A stretch of 56,425 bases of DNA from Gammaproteobacteria bacterium (GTDB lineage Bacteria; Pseudomonadota; Gammaproteobacteria; Steroidobacterales; Steroidobacteraceae), in assembly GCA_028293725.1 (NCBI GenBank), contig JAQGOE010000326.1:1-56425 (forward strand). Direction: 5' to 3'. The position numbers and the translations under genes are program-made. Below, in pieces: positions 34,540 to 43,434 of the stretch (positions are counted from its first letter, which is position 1; each line of letters opens with the position of its first letter). The notes under the pieces were generated by a model. It made no database searches, was not told the origin of the DNA, and was given only the letters and a program-made list of their open reading frames with translations.

Positions 34540-36036
34540 TCAGTTCCGAGTCACGGCGTGTGCCTTCGTTCCGTCACGGGAGAACTCGAACTGCACCAAC
34601 CACTGTCGCGAGGCGTGACCGTCGGCGGCAGGGACGAACTTCCATTTGCTGGCGGCTTGGCCGGCTACGCGTGCGAAATATTTGCTCGGGCCGGGAGTCT
34701 CCAGCACGTCACTGATGACGGAGCCCGCCTTGTCGACGGTTACGCGCACCGTCACTTTGACTCGTCCGTGAATGGTTTGTCGGGCACTTAGTGGGACCGT
34801 GGGGATCTCTTCGTGCAGCACCGCGGATGGCAGGCCCGACTCGGCGTCGGTAGGTCTTGAATGGTTCACGGGCGCACGAGTCGGCGGCACGTGGTCATTG
34901 GAATCTGCGGAAGCGGACGGCGCGACCGGCGGGAGGGCCGGCTGCGCGCCGGATGTTTGGGCGGCGGCTGTTGGGGAGGTGCTCGTTGGGGCGGCGGTAG
35001 AGGCCGTCTCAGTCATTGGGGCGTCCGTGTTGGAACGACCCTTGAACCAATAAACACCCAACCCAACGATCGCCAGTATCGCGACCACGACCGCAATCGG
35101 CACGGCAGGCGACTTCCGTTCAGGAGACACTTCCGCAGCCGGCTCGGAGTTCAGTACCGCACGGATCACCAGGCGAGTGGGAGTTTCCGCGGCGGGAGGC
35201 TTTGCGACATCCGCGGGTGGAGGAGTCGAAACGGCGGGCTCCGTGGCTCCCGGCTTGAGCCAGCCCTGGAGGTCGGCAACGCTGGGCCGTTGCGCCGGGT
35301 TGCGAGCCAGGCAGCGCCGCACGATGTCAATGAATGTCACCGGAAAGTCCGTCGGCAACACTACATTCTCGCCGCGCTCGCCGGACCTGGAAGGGGGCCG
35401 TTGAGTCAGGGCCTGGCAAAGGGTGACACCCAGCGCCCAAATGTCACCGGAAGTCGAGAAGCTACCGTCCCGGGCCTCCGGAGGGTTATACATGGACAGC
35501 GAGCCGATGCTGGCAGTCGCTTCGCCGGCGGGACGGATGGTGTCGCTCGCCAGCTTGAGTTGGTTGTCGATGACCAGGATGTTGGATGGCTTCAGCTGGC
35601 CCTGCACCAGGTCCCTGGAGTGTAAAAATCCCAGCGCGTCCAAGGTCAGCGGCAACATTTCCCGCACTTCGGCTTCGCTCAGCGGGCGGTGCTGCAGCAA
35701 CTGGCCGAGATTCTGCTCGGCGTAATCCATGACCACGTAGAGGTAATGCAACCCACCGATCTGGCAACGGCCAGCTTCGAAAAGGCGGATCAGGTGGGGA
35801 TGCAAGGCCGCGGCGGCATGCCAGTGCGATAGCTGTGATTCAGCCAACGTGGGGATGGCGGGAACCAGCTTAAGGGCAGCGCGGGGAAGGCTTTGCGGGG
35901 CGTACTCGGTGAGGAATACGCCGCTGTGATCCGAACTGCCGAGACAGCGGTGCAATGGCAAGGTTCCATTGACGACACGCCCTTCCAATTGTGTCCAGAC
36001 CTCGCTCATGGGTGGCCTTTTGGCTTCCACGTCCAT
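34540..36036 (-). CDS. Membrane-anchored pseudokinase fused to a TonB C-terminal domain
   Basis: A 498-residue protein. Residues about 20-262 form a Ser/Thr kinase fold: ALKLVP with Lys56, YVVMDYAEQNLGQLL hinge, and QLKPSNIL with Asn152. The catalytic loop HRD is replaced by Gln145-Gly146-Gln147, DFG reads Ser164-Asp165-Thr166, and the glycine loop is degenerate, so phosphotransfer is unlikely. NPPEARD (APE-like) and GDIWALGVTL keep the fold. A Pro/Ala linker precedes one membrane helix (312-331), then a Pro/Ser/Thr periplasmic linker and a TonB-like C-terminal domain (about 415-490: VTVRVTVDKAGSVISDVLETPGPSKYFARVA). A start at 36009 (MSEVWTQ) is possible. The role is unknown; signalling to or energising an outer-membrane partner is conceivable. 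Confidence 0.85.
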   Translation of the reverse strand: MDVEAKRPPMSEVWTQLEGRVVNGTLPLHRCLGSSDHSGVFLTEYAPQSLPRAALKLVPAIPTLAESQLSHWHAAAALHPHLIRLFEAGRCQIGGLHYLYVVMDYAEQNLGQLLQHRPLSEAEVREMLPLTLDALGFLHSRDLVQGQLKPSNILVIDNQLKLASDTIRPAGEATASIGSLSMYNPPEARDGSFSTSGDIWALGVTLCQALTQRPPSRSGERGENVVLPTDFPVTFIDIVRRCLARNPAQRPSVADLQGWLKPGATEPAVSTPPPADVAKPPAAETPTRLVIRAVLNSEPAAEVSPERKSPAVPIAVVVAILAIVGLGVYWFKGRSNTDAPMTETASTAAPTSTSPTAAAQTSGAQPALPPVAPSASADSNDHVPPTRAPVNHSRPTDAESGLPSAVLHEEIPTVPLSARQTIHGRVKVTVRVTVDKAGSVISDVLETPGPSKYFARVAGQAASKWKFVPAADGHASRQWLVQFEFSRDGTKAHAVTRN

Positions 36037-36220
36037 AGCTCATACCTCGAAATAGATATCGCCGAAGATAGCACTCGGCGCGTACTTTACTGAGCCTGAC
36101 TCGGCGCCGGGGCTTAAGCCGCGGCTCGGCACTCGCGGCGCAATTAGAAGCGCGACGTCGAACTTCCTTCAAGTGTCACTGCGATAATCTGTGGACCCAC
36201 TCGCTTTCCTGGAGCCTGCC

Positions 36221-37090
36221 ATGAGACTGACGAACCTCGGCGTCTGGGCCGCCACCGACGGCCTTTCGGCGGCGGAAGCCGCCACTTTCGCGAAACGCGT
36301 GGAAGCGTGGGGCTATGGAGTCCTGTGGACTCCGGAGGCCGTGGGCCGCGAGGTATTTTCCGCCTCCGCATGGCTCCTGGCCAACACGACTCGTCTCATT
36401 GTTGCGAGCGGAATTGCCAACATCTACGCGCGTGACGCGTTTGCGGCGGCAGCGGCGCAAAAAGGGCTCAACGAGCAATCGGGCGATAGATTCCTGCTCG
36501 GGCTGGGCGTTTCGCACATCCCCTTGGTGAAGGACATGCGACAGCATGAATACGGCAAGCCGGTCGCTACGATGCGTGCCTATCTCGAGGGCATGGCCGC
36601 TGCGCCTTACAAATCCATAGCGCCTCGGTCACCGCCGCAGACGGTACTGGCCGCGCTCGGGCCAAAGATGCTGGAGCTTGCCGGCGAGCGGGCGGACGGC
36701 GCCCACCCGTATAACGTTCCTCCGGAGCATACCCGTGAGGCCCGCGAAATTCTTGGAACGAACAAACTTCTATGCGTTGAGCAGGCAGCAATCCTGGAGA
36801 CTGACGGGAGCCAGGCGCGTGCCCTGGCCCGTCAATTCCTGGAGATTTATATGGGCCTGCCCAACTATGTGAATAACTGGCGGCGCCTGGGGTTCTCGGA
36901 CCCGGATTTTGCGGGAGGCGGCTCGGACCGCTTGATTGACGCGGTCGTCGCCTGGGGCGACGAAAAAGCGATTCGTAAACGGATCGACGAGCACTGGCAG
37001 GCAGGGGCGGATCACGTCTGCGTGCAGGCGATCGGCGCGGGCGGGCGGGCCGACGAGCGTTTGCTGAGCGCCCTGGCGCCACACACCTAG
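36221..37090 (+). CDS. Luciferase-like (LLM) F420-dependent oxidoreductase, TIGR03620-like
   Basis: A 289-residue TIM-barrel oxidoreductase. It begins MRLTNLGVWAATDGLSAAEAATFAKRVEAWGYGVLWTPE (GGAG upstream of ATG 36221; a GTG at 36191 is in frame) and shows TTRLIVASGIANIYARD, FLLGLGVSH and LAALGPKMLELAGERADGAHPYNVPPEHT, the layout of the probable F420-dependent subfamily found in mycobacteria. It probably uses F420 to oxidise or reduce an unknown substrate. Its place at the head of the F420 operon (79 bp before cofC) makes F420 the likely cofactor; FMN use cannot be excluded from sequence alone. Confidence 0.85.
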   Translation: MRLTNLGVWAATDGLSAAEAATFAKRVEAWGYGVLWTPEAVGREVFSASAWLLANTTRLIVASGIANIYARDAFAAAAAQKGLNEQSGDRFLLGLGVSHIPLVKDMRQHEYGKPVATMRAYLEGMAAAPYKSIAPRSPPQTVLAALGPKMLELAGERADGAHPYNVPPEHTREAREILGTNKLLCVEQAAILETDGSQARALARQFLEIYMGLPNYVNNWRRLGFSDPDFAGGGSDRLIDAVVAWGDEKAIRKRIDEHWQAGADHVCVQAIGAGGRADERLLSALAPHT

Positions 37091-37169
37091 ATCGGCGGCC
37101 GGGCGCTTGAGCAGGAGGCTGGTCGAGCATGACCCGCATGAGTATTCTGGAGCTGAACTGGAGACGTGG

Positions 37170-37805
37170 ATGAGCTTAACCGTACTGGGTGATCTGACGC
37201 GCCGTCGGGGCGCATGCGCTCTGATTGCAATCAAGGAGCGCGCTCGCTGCAAGACCCGGCTCGCTGACGTGCTCGCGCCGCCAGAGCGTATCGATCTCGT
37301 GAGATCCATGCTGACAGTGGTGCTGGCGGCCGCGGGAAACGCGCAAACGGTGCACCAGGTCATTGTGATCAGCCCGGAGCGCGATACGGTACCCGCCGAA
37401 ATCCCGGTGCTTGCCGATACGGGCGAATCGCTCAACACCGCACTCGTTCAGGCACACACCCTGGTGCGTGAATTCGGCTGCCACGAGATTGTGGTGCTAC
37501 CCGCGGACCTGCCGCTGATCACCTCCGCCGAAATCGATGAGCTCGTGCGTGCCGCGCGCGCCGGCGGCTTCGCGATGGCCACGGATGCGGCGGGCGTCGG
37601 TACCAACGCGCTCTGCCTGATGTCAACACAACCCTTCCGCTTTCAATTCGGCCCGGACAGCCGGCGCCTGCATTTAGAGGAGGCGCAGCGATTGGGATCG
37701 AGCCCGCAGGTGGTGCACCTGGCGGGCCTCGAATTCGATGTGGACTCCTCCGCCGATCTCGAACTGTTGGATGAACAGAAATGGCTGACGCGACTTCGGG
37801 CTTGA
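37170..37805 (+). CDS. cofC: 2-phospho-L-lactate (or phosphoglycerate/PEP) guanylyltransferase CofC/FbiD
   Basis: A 211-residue nucleotidyltransferase that makes the guanylylated three-carbon donor for F420 side-chain assembly. Family marks: ALIAIKERARCKTRLADVL (nucleotide-binding start), VVLPADLPLITSAEID and AGVGTNALCL, followed by RFQFGPDSRRLHLEEA. ATG 37170 has GGAG 6 nt upstream; the longer reading from 37107 adds non-family residues. The true substrate (phospholactate, PEP or 3-phosphoglycerate) differs among lineages and cannot be read safely here. The 3' end overlaps cofGH by 25 nt, showing tight coupling. Confidence 0.92.
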   Translation: MSLTVLGDLTRRRGACALIAIKERARCKTRLADVLAPPERIDLVRSMLTVVLAAAGNAQTVHQVIVISPERDTVPAEIPVLADTGESLNTALVQAHTLVREFGCHEIVVLPADLPLITSAEIDELVRAARAGGFAMATDAAGVGTNALCLMSTQPFRFQFGPDSRRLHLEEAQRLGSSPQVVHLAGLEFDVDSSADLELLDEQKWLTRLRA

Positions 37806-40204
37806 GCGCGCTGCTGCGCGCCGTGGAGGCGGGCCGGCGGCCGGATTCGGCGGACGCGTTGGCTGTCCTGCCTGATGCTCCGCTTGCGGAGTTGCTACCC
37901 GTCGCCGAGTCATTGACGTTGGCCGGGTTCGGCGACGTGGTGACCTACTCCCGCAAAGTGTTCATCCCGCTGACGCAACTGTGTCGGGATGTCTGCCACT
38001 ACTGCACGTTCGCCAAAGCGCCGCGCCAGCTCAAAGGGGCCTACCTCTCGCCCGACGAAGTGCTGGCGATCGCGCGCGCGGGTGCCGCCGTCGATTGCAA
38101 AGAAGCTCTGTTCACACTCGGGGACAAACCCGAGGAGCGCTATACAGCCGCCCGCGCTGCGCTGGATGCCGCGAATGCCACCAGCACGTTGGAATATCTC
38201 GAGCGGATGGCGAAGCTCGTACTCCAGGAAACGGGTCTACTGCCCCATCTCAACCCGGGGGTCATGGACGCCGGGGATTTGCAGAGGCTTCGGCCGGTCA
38301 GCGTGTCGATGGGTTTGATGTTGGAGAGCGCTGCGGAGCGGTTGTGCCAGCGAGGGGGGCCTCATTTCGGGTCTCCGGACAAGCGACCGGAGCGGCGCCT
38401 GGCGACGTTGCGGGCGGCGGGCGAACTGCGCGTCCCCATGACTACGGGGCTGCTGATCGGTATTGGCGAGACGCGGAGCGAGCGCATTGAGTCGCTGTTG
38501 GCGCTGCGTGAACTCCACGATACGCACGGGCATTTGCAGGAGCTGATTATCCAGAATTTCAGGGCGAAGCCGGGAACCCGGATGGCCAAGGCTCCCGAGC
38601 CCGCTCTCGAGGAGCAGCTGTGGACGATTGCGGTGGCGCGGCTGCTGTTCGGGTCCGGGATGTCGATTCAAGCACCGCCCAACTTGCAACCCGAGGGGTT
38701 GGCCAGCCTGGTGCGTGCCGGAATCAACGACTGGGGTGGGGTGTCGCCGGTGACGCCAGACCATGTCAATCCGGAAGCGCCCTGGCCGCATCTGGAGGAT
38801 CTCGCGCGCAGTACCGACACGGCCGGGAGAGTCCTGGTGGAGCGACTGGCGCTGACACCAGCTTATGCGGCGCGGCCCGAGATATGGACGGATTCGGCTA
38901 TCACGCCGCGCGTGCGGCGGGCCAGCGACAGTCGCGGGTTTGCGCGGCCGGATCGTTGGTTTGCCGGCTCGGGGGCGGCGTTGCCCGCGGTCGCGGAGCG
39001 TTGGTCGATGGGTTCGGGAATTGGCCACAGCAAGAAAACAGCTGCGATCATCGCTGCGGCGCGCGCCGGACACGCTCTGAACGAGTCAGACATCGTGCGT
39101 CTCTTCAGCGTGGAAGGCCGCGACCTTGACGAGGTGATCGCCGCGGCGGATCAGTTGCGCCAGGAATCGGTCGGCGACACGGTCACCTACGTCATAAACC
39201 GGAATATCAACTACACCAACATCTGCCTGTACCACTGCGGGTTCTGCGCGTTTTCGAAGGGCCGCGGGGCTGCGGATCTGCGCGGACCGGCTTATAACCT
39301 CGAGCTCGACGAGGTCGCGCGCCGCACGGTCGAGGCGGCGGCGGTCGGTGCGACCGAGGTCTGTCTGCAGGGAGGCATTCATCCGAGCTTCACGGGGCAG
39401 ACCTACCTGAGTATCGTCCGCGCGGTGAAGGAAGCTGTGCCATGGATGCACGTGCACGCCTTCTCGCCATTGGAAGTCAGTCATGGCGCCAGCACCCTTG
39501 GACTGCCGCTCGCGACCTACCTGGAGAAGTTGCGGGATGCGGGACTCTCGACATTACCGGGAACGGCCGCCGAGATCCTGGATGACGAGATTCGGGACAT
39601 TATCTGCCCGGACAAGTTGCGTACGGACGAATGGTTGGAAGTGATCGCTACCGCTCACCAAGTGGGTCTGCGCACGACGTCCACGATCATGTTTGGACAT
39701 GTGGAGCAGCCCGTCCACTGGGCGAGGCATCTGCAGCGCCTGCGCGCCCTGCAGACCCGTACGGGCGGTATCACCGAATTTGTACCGCTGGGATATGTGC
39801 ATATGGAAGCGCCACTGTGGCGCAAAGGTCGAACGCGGTCGGGTCCCAGTTTTCGTGAGGCCGTGCTGATGCACGCCGTGTCCCGGCTCGTCCTGCATCC
39901 GCTGATCAAAAACATCCAGACGTCCTGGGTGAAGATGGGCGCGCAGGGCGCGGCCATATGCCTGAGCGCGGGCGCCAACGATCTGGGCGGGACGCTGATG
40001 AACGAGTCGATTACCCGAGCCGCGGGTGGCGTTCATGGACAGGAGCTCGACGCATCGAAGCTACAGGCATTGGCCCAAAGTATCGGTCGCACAGCCCGTC
40101 AGCGCACCACGTTGTACGGCGCTCCTGACGAAGAGCATGTAGACGAAGAGCACCTCCGCTCCCGGGAAGCGCCCTCTTCGTCCGATCTGGCAACGGTTGG
40201 CTGA
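37781..40204 (+). CDS. fbiC: Bifunctional FO synthase CofG-CofH (FbiC)
   Basis: An 807-residue fusion of two radical SAM enzymes that build FO, the F420 chromophore, from tyrosine and a ribityl-diaminouracil. The CofG half comes first with the cluster motif CRDVCHYC (Cys68, Cys72, Cys75), and the CofH half carries CLYHCGFC (Cys482, Cys486, Cys489). Further marks are GEAL/KEALFTLGDKPEE, HLNPGVMDAGDLQRLRPVSVSMGLMLE, LQGGIHPSFTGQTYLSIVRAVK and GTAAEILDDEIRDIICPDKL. Full-length fusions are typical of Actinobacteria; archaea and cyanobacteria have separate proteins. Start at 37781 lies inside the 3' end of cofC. Confidence 0.97.
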   Translation: MADATSGLSALLRAVEAGRRPDSADALAVLPDAPLAELLPVAESLTLAGFGDVVTYSRKVFIPLTQLCRDVCHYCTFAKAPRQLKGAYLSPDEVLAIARAGAAVDCKEALFTLGDKPEERYTAARAALDAANATSTLEYLERMAKLVLQETGLLPHLNPGVMDAGDLQRLRPVSVSMGLMLESAAERLCQRGGPHFGSPDKRPERRLATLRAAGELRVPMTTGLLIGIGETRSERIESLLALRELHDTHGHLQELIIQNFRAKPGTRMAKAPEPALEEQLWTIAVARLLFGSGMSIQAPPNLQPEGLASLVRAGINDWGGVSPVTPDHVNPEAPWPHLEDLARSTDTAGRVLVERLALTPAYAARPEIWTDSAITPRVRRASDSRGFARPDRWFAGSGAALPAVAERWSMGSGIGHSKKTAAIIAAARAGHALNESDIVRLFSVEGRDLDEVIAAADQLRQESVGDTVTYVINRNINYTNICLYHCGFCAFSKGRGAADLRGPAYNLELDEVARRTVEAAAVGATEVCLQGGIHPSFTGQTYLSIVRAVKEAVPWMHVHAFSPLEVSHGASTLGLPLATYLEKLRDAGLSTLPGTAAEILDDEIRDIICPDKLRTDEWLEVIATAHQVGLRTTSTIMFGHVEQPVHWARHLQRLRALQTRTGGITEFVPLGYVHMEAPLWRKGRTRSGPSFREAVLMHAVSRLVLHPLIKNIQTSWVKMGAQGAAICLSAGANDLGGTLMNESITRAAGGVHGQELDASKLQALAQSIGRTARQRTTLYGAPDEEHVDEEHLRSREAPSSSDLATVG

Positions 40205-40227
40205 TTGGAATAAAAGGGGAAACCGCC

Positions 40228-41232
40228 GTGCTACGACTGGGTTACAAGGCATCCGCGGAACAATTCGGGCCGAGCCAGTTGCTCGGTTTTGCGGTTCTCG
40301 CCGAACAGCGAGGCTTTGATTCCGTATTTATCAGCGATCATTTCCAGGGTTGGCGCCACACCGGTGGCCACGCGCCTTTCTCGATGTCGTGGCTGGGCGC
40401 GGTCGGCGCGCGTACTTCGCGCATCGTTATGGGAACCAGCGTGCTCGCACCCACATTCCGCTACCACCCCGCCATTGTCGCGCAAGCCTTTGCAACACTG
40501 GGCGTCATGTTTCCTGAGCGAGTGATTCTCGGAGTGGGAACCGGCGAATCGCTCAACGAAGTGCCGGCCACGGGGATGCCGTGGCCTGAGCCCAAGGAAC
40601 GTACCGCACGGCTCAAGGAAGCGGTCGCGTTGATCCGACAACTTTGGAGCGAGCCGCGAGTGAGTTTCCGTGGCCAGTACTATCGGACCGAGAAGGCGAC
40701 GATCTACGACAAACCCGACGTGTTGCCGCCGATCTATGTAGCCGGCGCCGGTCCGGTAATGGCGAAGTACGCGGGCCAATTCGCCGACGGTTTTATCTGC
40801 ACCAGCGGCAAAGGGACCGAACTATACGAGAGTACGTTGCTCCCCAACTACACCGCGGGCGTTCAGGCCTCGGGACGGGCGCCGCAGGATGTTGACATGA
40901 TGATCGAGGTGAAGGTGTCGTTCGACAGCGATCCGCAGCGCGCCCTGGACGATACCCGCCATTGGGGGGCGCTGGCGCTCTCGCCCGAGGAAAAAAGCTC
41001 GGTCGATGATCCACTGGAAATGGAACGTCTCGCGGACAAGGTGCCCGTCGAGCGCGCGGCGAAGCGTTGGATCGTGTCGACGGATCCCGATGAGCAGGTG
41101 GAAAGGATCCGGCCGTACGTCGAGATGGGTTTTCGGCATCTCGTGTTTCACGCACCAGGACCCGATCAGGTACGATTTCTGAACCTGTACGCCGACCAGG
41201 TCTTGCCCCGGCTGCGTGCGGCATTTGGTTGA
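40228..41232 (+). CDS. fgd: F420-dependent glucose-6-phosphate dehydrogenase
   Basis: A 334-residue luciferase-like enzyme that reduces F420 with glucose-6-phosphate. It starts at GTG 40228 (GGGGA upstream). The sequence is strikingly like mycobacterial FGD1: LGYKASAEQF, DHFQGWRHTGGHAPFS, GTSVLAPTFRYHPA, FLGVGTGE-type LGVGTGESLNE, and DGFICTSGKG. Residues described for the M. tuberculosis enzyme (His40, Trp44, Glu109) are present as His38, Trp42 and Glu107, and the CTSGKG phosphate-binding segment is intact. It sits within the biosynthesis operon, 23 bp after fbiC, so cofactor synthesis and reduction are made together. Confidence 0.94.
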   Translation: MLRLGYKASAEQFGPSQLLGFAVLAEQRGFDSVFISDHFQGWRHTGGHAPFSMSWLGAVGARTSRIVMGTSVLAPTFRYHPAIVAQAFATLGVMFPERVILGVGTGESLNEVPATGMPWPEPKERTARLKEAVALIRQLWSEPRVSFRGQYYRTEKATIYDKPDVLPPIYVAGAGPVMAKYAGQFADGFICTSGKGTELYESTLLPNYTAGVQASGRAPQDVDMMIEVKVSFDSDPQRALDDTRHWGALALSPEEKSSVDDPLEMERLADKVPVERAAKRWIVSTDPDEQVERIRPYVEMGFRHLVFHAPGPDQVRFLNLYADQVLPRLRAAFG

Positions 41233-41248
41233 GCGAGTTCGATATTTC

Positions 41249-42022
41249 ATGAGCTCCGCTGTCGAGCTGCGAATCACGGCTCTGCCCGATTTTCCGCACG
41301 TTACCGCGGGGGACGATCTCGCGGCCATGACCGCGGACGCCTTACGCCGCGGTGCCCTGCAACTGCACCCGGACGATGTGTTGGTATTTGCGCAGAAGGT
41401 GGTCTCCAAGGCCGAAGGGCGGCGGATCGACCTGACTACGGTCACTCCGGGTGCCCGGGCGCTCGAAGTCGCCCAGACCGTGCAGAAGGATCCGCGCCTG
41501 GTGGAACTGGTTTTGCGCGAATCGCGCCGGATTGTGCGCGCCGCGAAAGATGTCCTGATTGTCGAGCACCGGCTGGGATTGATCATGGCCAACGCGGGGA
41601 TCGATCAGTCCAATGTCGCCGACCCGGCGAGTGGCGAATTCGCACTACTGCTTCCCGAAGATCCGGATGCCAGCGCGGCCGGCTTGCGCGAGCGGCTGCG
41701 CGCGCTAACCGGCTGCGCACCGGGTGTGGTGATCAGCGACAGTTTCGGCCGTCCGTGGCGTGTCGGAACGATCGGAGTTGCAATCGGTTGCGCCGGGGTT
41801 CCCGCAACCCTGGACCTTCGTGGCAGCACGGACATGTTCGGTCGTCCTCTACGAGTAACCGTTGTGGGTCACGCGGATGAGGTCGCCTCGGCGGCATCGA
41901 TAGTGATGGGACAGGCGAGCGAAGCCCGGCCCGTAGCGCTGGTGAGAGGCCTGGTATCGCGGGAACCTGCGCAGCCTGCCGCCGTACTCATCCGCCCCCA
42001 ACAGCAGGATCTTTTCCGTTGA
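41249..42022 (+). CDS. cofE: Coenzyme F420-0:L-glutamate ligase CofE
   Basis: A 257-residue GTP-dependent ligase adding glutamates to F420-0. Marks: DVLVFAQKVVSKAEGRRIDL, RSVRAAKDVLIVEHRLGLIMANAGIDQSNV-like segment, PGVVISDSFGRPWRVGTIGVAIGCAGV and DMFGRPLRVT. It is the single-domain form, lacking the C-terminal nitroreductase-like domain (FMN-dependent dehydro-F420 reductase) of mycobacterial FbiB. ATG 41249 is 16 bp after fgd; no strong ribosome-binding site is visible, suggesting coupling. The stop overlaps cofD by 4 nt. Confidence 0.95.
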   Translation: MSSAVELRITALPDFPHVTAGDDLAAMTADALRRGALQLHPDDVLVFAQKVVSKAEGRRIDLTTVTPGARALEVAQTVQKDPRLVELVLRESRRIVRAAKDVLIVEHRLGLIMANAGIDQSNVADPASGEFALLLPEDPDASAAGLRERLRALTGCAPGVVISDSFGRPWRVGTIGVAIGCAGVPATLDLRGSTDMFGRPLRVTVVGHADEVASAASIVMGQASEARPVALVRGLVSREPAQPAAVLIRPQQQDLFR

Positions 42023-42966
42023 GCGGTCACGTGGTTGCGCTATGCGGCGGCGTGGGGGGCGCCAAGCTCGCGCACGGATTGTCCCTGGCGCTGGCGGCCG
42101 AGCCGGACAGTCTCTCGATTATTGTCAACACGGGCGACGACTTCCGACACCTCGGCCTGAGTATCGCGCCCGATCTGGATTCGGTGCTGTACGCCTTGGC
42201 CGGACTATCCGATCCGGTCAGGGGCTGGGGCCGGCGGGAGGAGACCTGGCGCTTCATGGAGGCGCTGCGCGGCCTGGGCGGCGAGAGTTGGTTTCAACTC
42301 GGCGACGGCGATCTGGCTGTGCACGTGGAGCGCAGTTGGCGACTGGCCCAGGGTGCCACGTTGAGTGAAGTCACCGCCCATTTTTGCGAGGCCCTCGGCA
42401 TCACCGCCCGGGTGCTGCCGATGAGCGACGATCCAGTGCGCACGCGGGTGCTGACCCCGGAAGGGTGGCTCGATTTCCAGGATTACTTCGTGCGGCGGCA
42501 ATGTCAGCCGGCCGTACGCGAATTCATGTTTTCCGGTGCCGAGACCGCACGGGCGCAGCCGGAGGCGCTTGCCGCCCTACAACGGCGCGATCTGCGGGCG
42601 ATTGTCATTTGTCCGTCCAATCCCTTTGTCAGTGTCGAGCCCATCCTGGCCGTGCCGGGTATCCGGTTAGCATTGCAGCAGGCAGAGGCACCGGTCGTGG
42701 CCGTTACGCCTATCATTGGAGGCAAAGCGATCAAAGGGCCCGCGGCCAAAATGATGACTGAGCTGGGACTTGACGTAAGCCCGGCCGCGGTCGCCCGGCG
42801 CTACGCGGGACTCATCGACGGGTTCGTGGTGGATCAGACGGACCCGGTTCCCGAGTCGCTACCGGGTGTTACGTTTGTACAGGCTGCAACACTGATGAGC
42901 AGCGTCGAGGACCGATTGTGGCTGGCCCGCGCGGTGTTGCGGGCAGCCGACGCACTTTTTGCATAA
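42019..42966 (+). CDS. cofD: 2-phospho-L-lactate transferase CofD (FbiA)
   Basis: A 315-residue transferase that attaches the phospho-three-carbon unit from the CofC product to FO, giving (dehydro-)F420-0. Marks: VVALCGGVGGAKLAHGL (nucleotide-binding start), SIIVNTGDDFRHLGLSIAPDLDSVLYALAG, WFQLGDGDLAVH, LPMSDDPVRTRVLT, and VICPSNPFVSVEPILAVPGI with TPIIGGKAIKGPAAKMM. The start is TTG 42019 overlapping the cofE stop (TTGA); GTG 42031 is an alternative. Order cofE-cofD with overlap indicates one transcript. If PEP is the donor, a dehydro-F420 reductase must be encoded elsewhere. Confidence 0.95.
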   Translation: MSGHVVALCGGVGGAKLAHGLSLALAAEPDSLSIIVNTGDDFRHLGLSIAPDLDSVLYALAGLSDPVRGWGRREETWRFMEALRGLGGESWFQLGDGDLAVHVERSWRLAQGATLSEVTAHFCEALGITARVLPMSDDPVRTRVLTPEGWLDFQDYFVRRQCQPAVREFMFSGAETARAQPEALAALQRRDLRAIVICPSNPFVSVEPILAVPGIRLALQQAEAPVVAVTPIIGGKAIKGPAAKMMTELGLDVSPAAVARRYAGLIDGFVVDQTDPVPESLPGVTFVQAATLMSSVEDRLWLARAVLRAADALFA

Positions 42967-42978
42967 GTGGAGTACATC

Positions 42979-43434
42979 ATGGCTGAACCGAGTGGATCTA
43001 AAGAACTTCCGGATTGGATCAAGAATCACCTGGCGCGCTACATCGCCACCGACGGCGAGGAGGGCTACCTCTGGGATGCGGCTCTCGGCGGTGGCAAGGG
43101 CATGGTCCCTACCCTGTTGCTCACTACAACCGGACGTAAGTCCAGCCGCGAGCTCACCCTGCCGTTGATTTTCGGCACGTCCGGCCCGGACTATGTCGTG
43201 GTGGCCTCCAAGGGCGGCGCGCCGGCACATCCGGCCTGGTATCTGAATCTCGAGGCCAACCCGACAGTGAAGGTGCAAGTCAAGGCCGACAAATTCACCG
43301 CACGGGCGCACACGGCCGACGCGCAGGAACGCGCCGCGCTTTGGCCCAGGATGGTGGAAATTTATGGGCCCTACGCCGATTACCAGAAGAAGACCGACCG
43401 GCAGATTCCGGTCGTGGTGTTAAAGCGGGTGTGA
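42979..43434 (+). CDS. Ddn-like F420H2-dependent nitroreductase/quinone reductase family protein
   Basis: A 151-residue split-barrel protein of the deazaflavin-dependent nitroreductase family. Typical segments: LLLTTTGRKSSRELTLPLIF, YVVVASKGGAPAHPAWYLNLEANPTVKVQV, and RAALWPRMVEIYGPYADYQKKTDRQIPVVVL. The YxxYxxY spacing in the last segment corresponds to the three tyrosines of M. tuberculosis Ddn (130/133/136). Members reduce quinones, nitro compounds or other substrates with F420H2 at the membrane. ATG 42979 has GGAG 8 nt upstream. Last gene of the F420 operon, 12 bp after cofD; overlaps the convergent LLM gene by 15 bp. Confidence 0.92.
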   Translation: MAEPSGSKELPDWIKNHLARYIATDGEEGYLWDAALGGGKGMVPTLLLTTTGRKSSRELTLPLIFGTSGPDYVVVASKGGAPAHPAWYLNLEANPTVKVQVKADKFTARAHTADAQERAALWPRMVEIYGPYADYQKKTDRQIPVVVLKRV

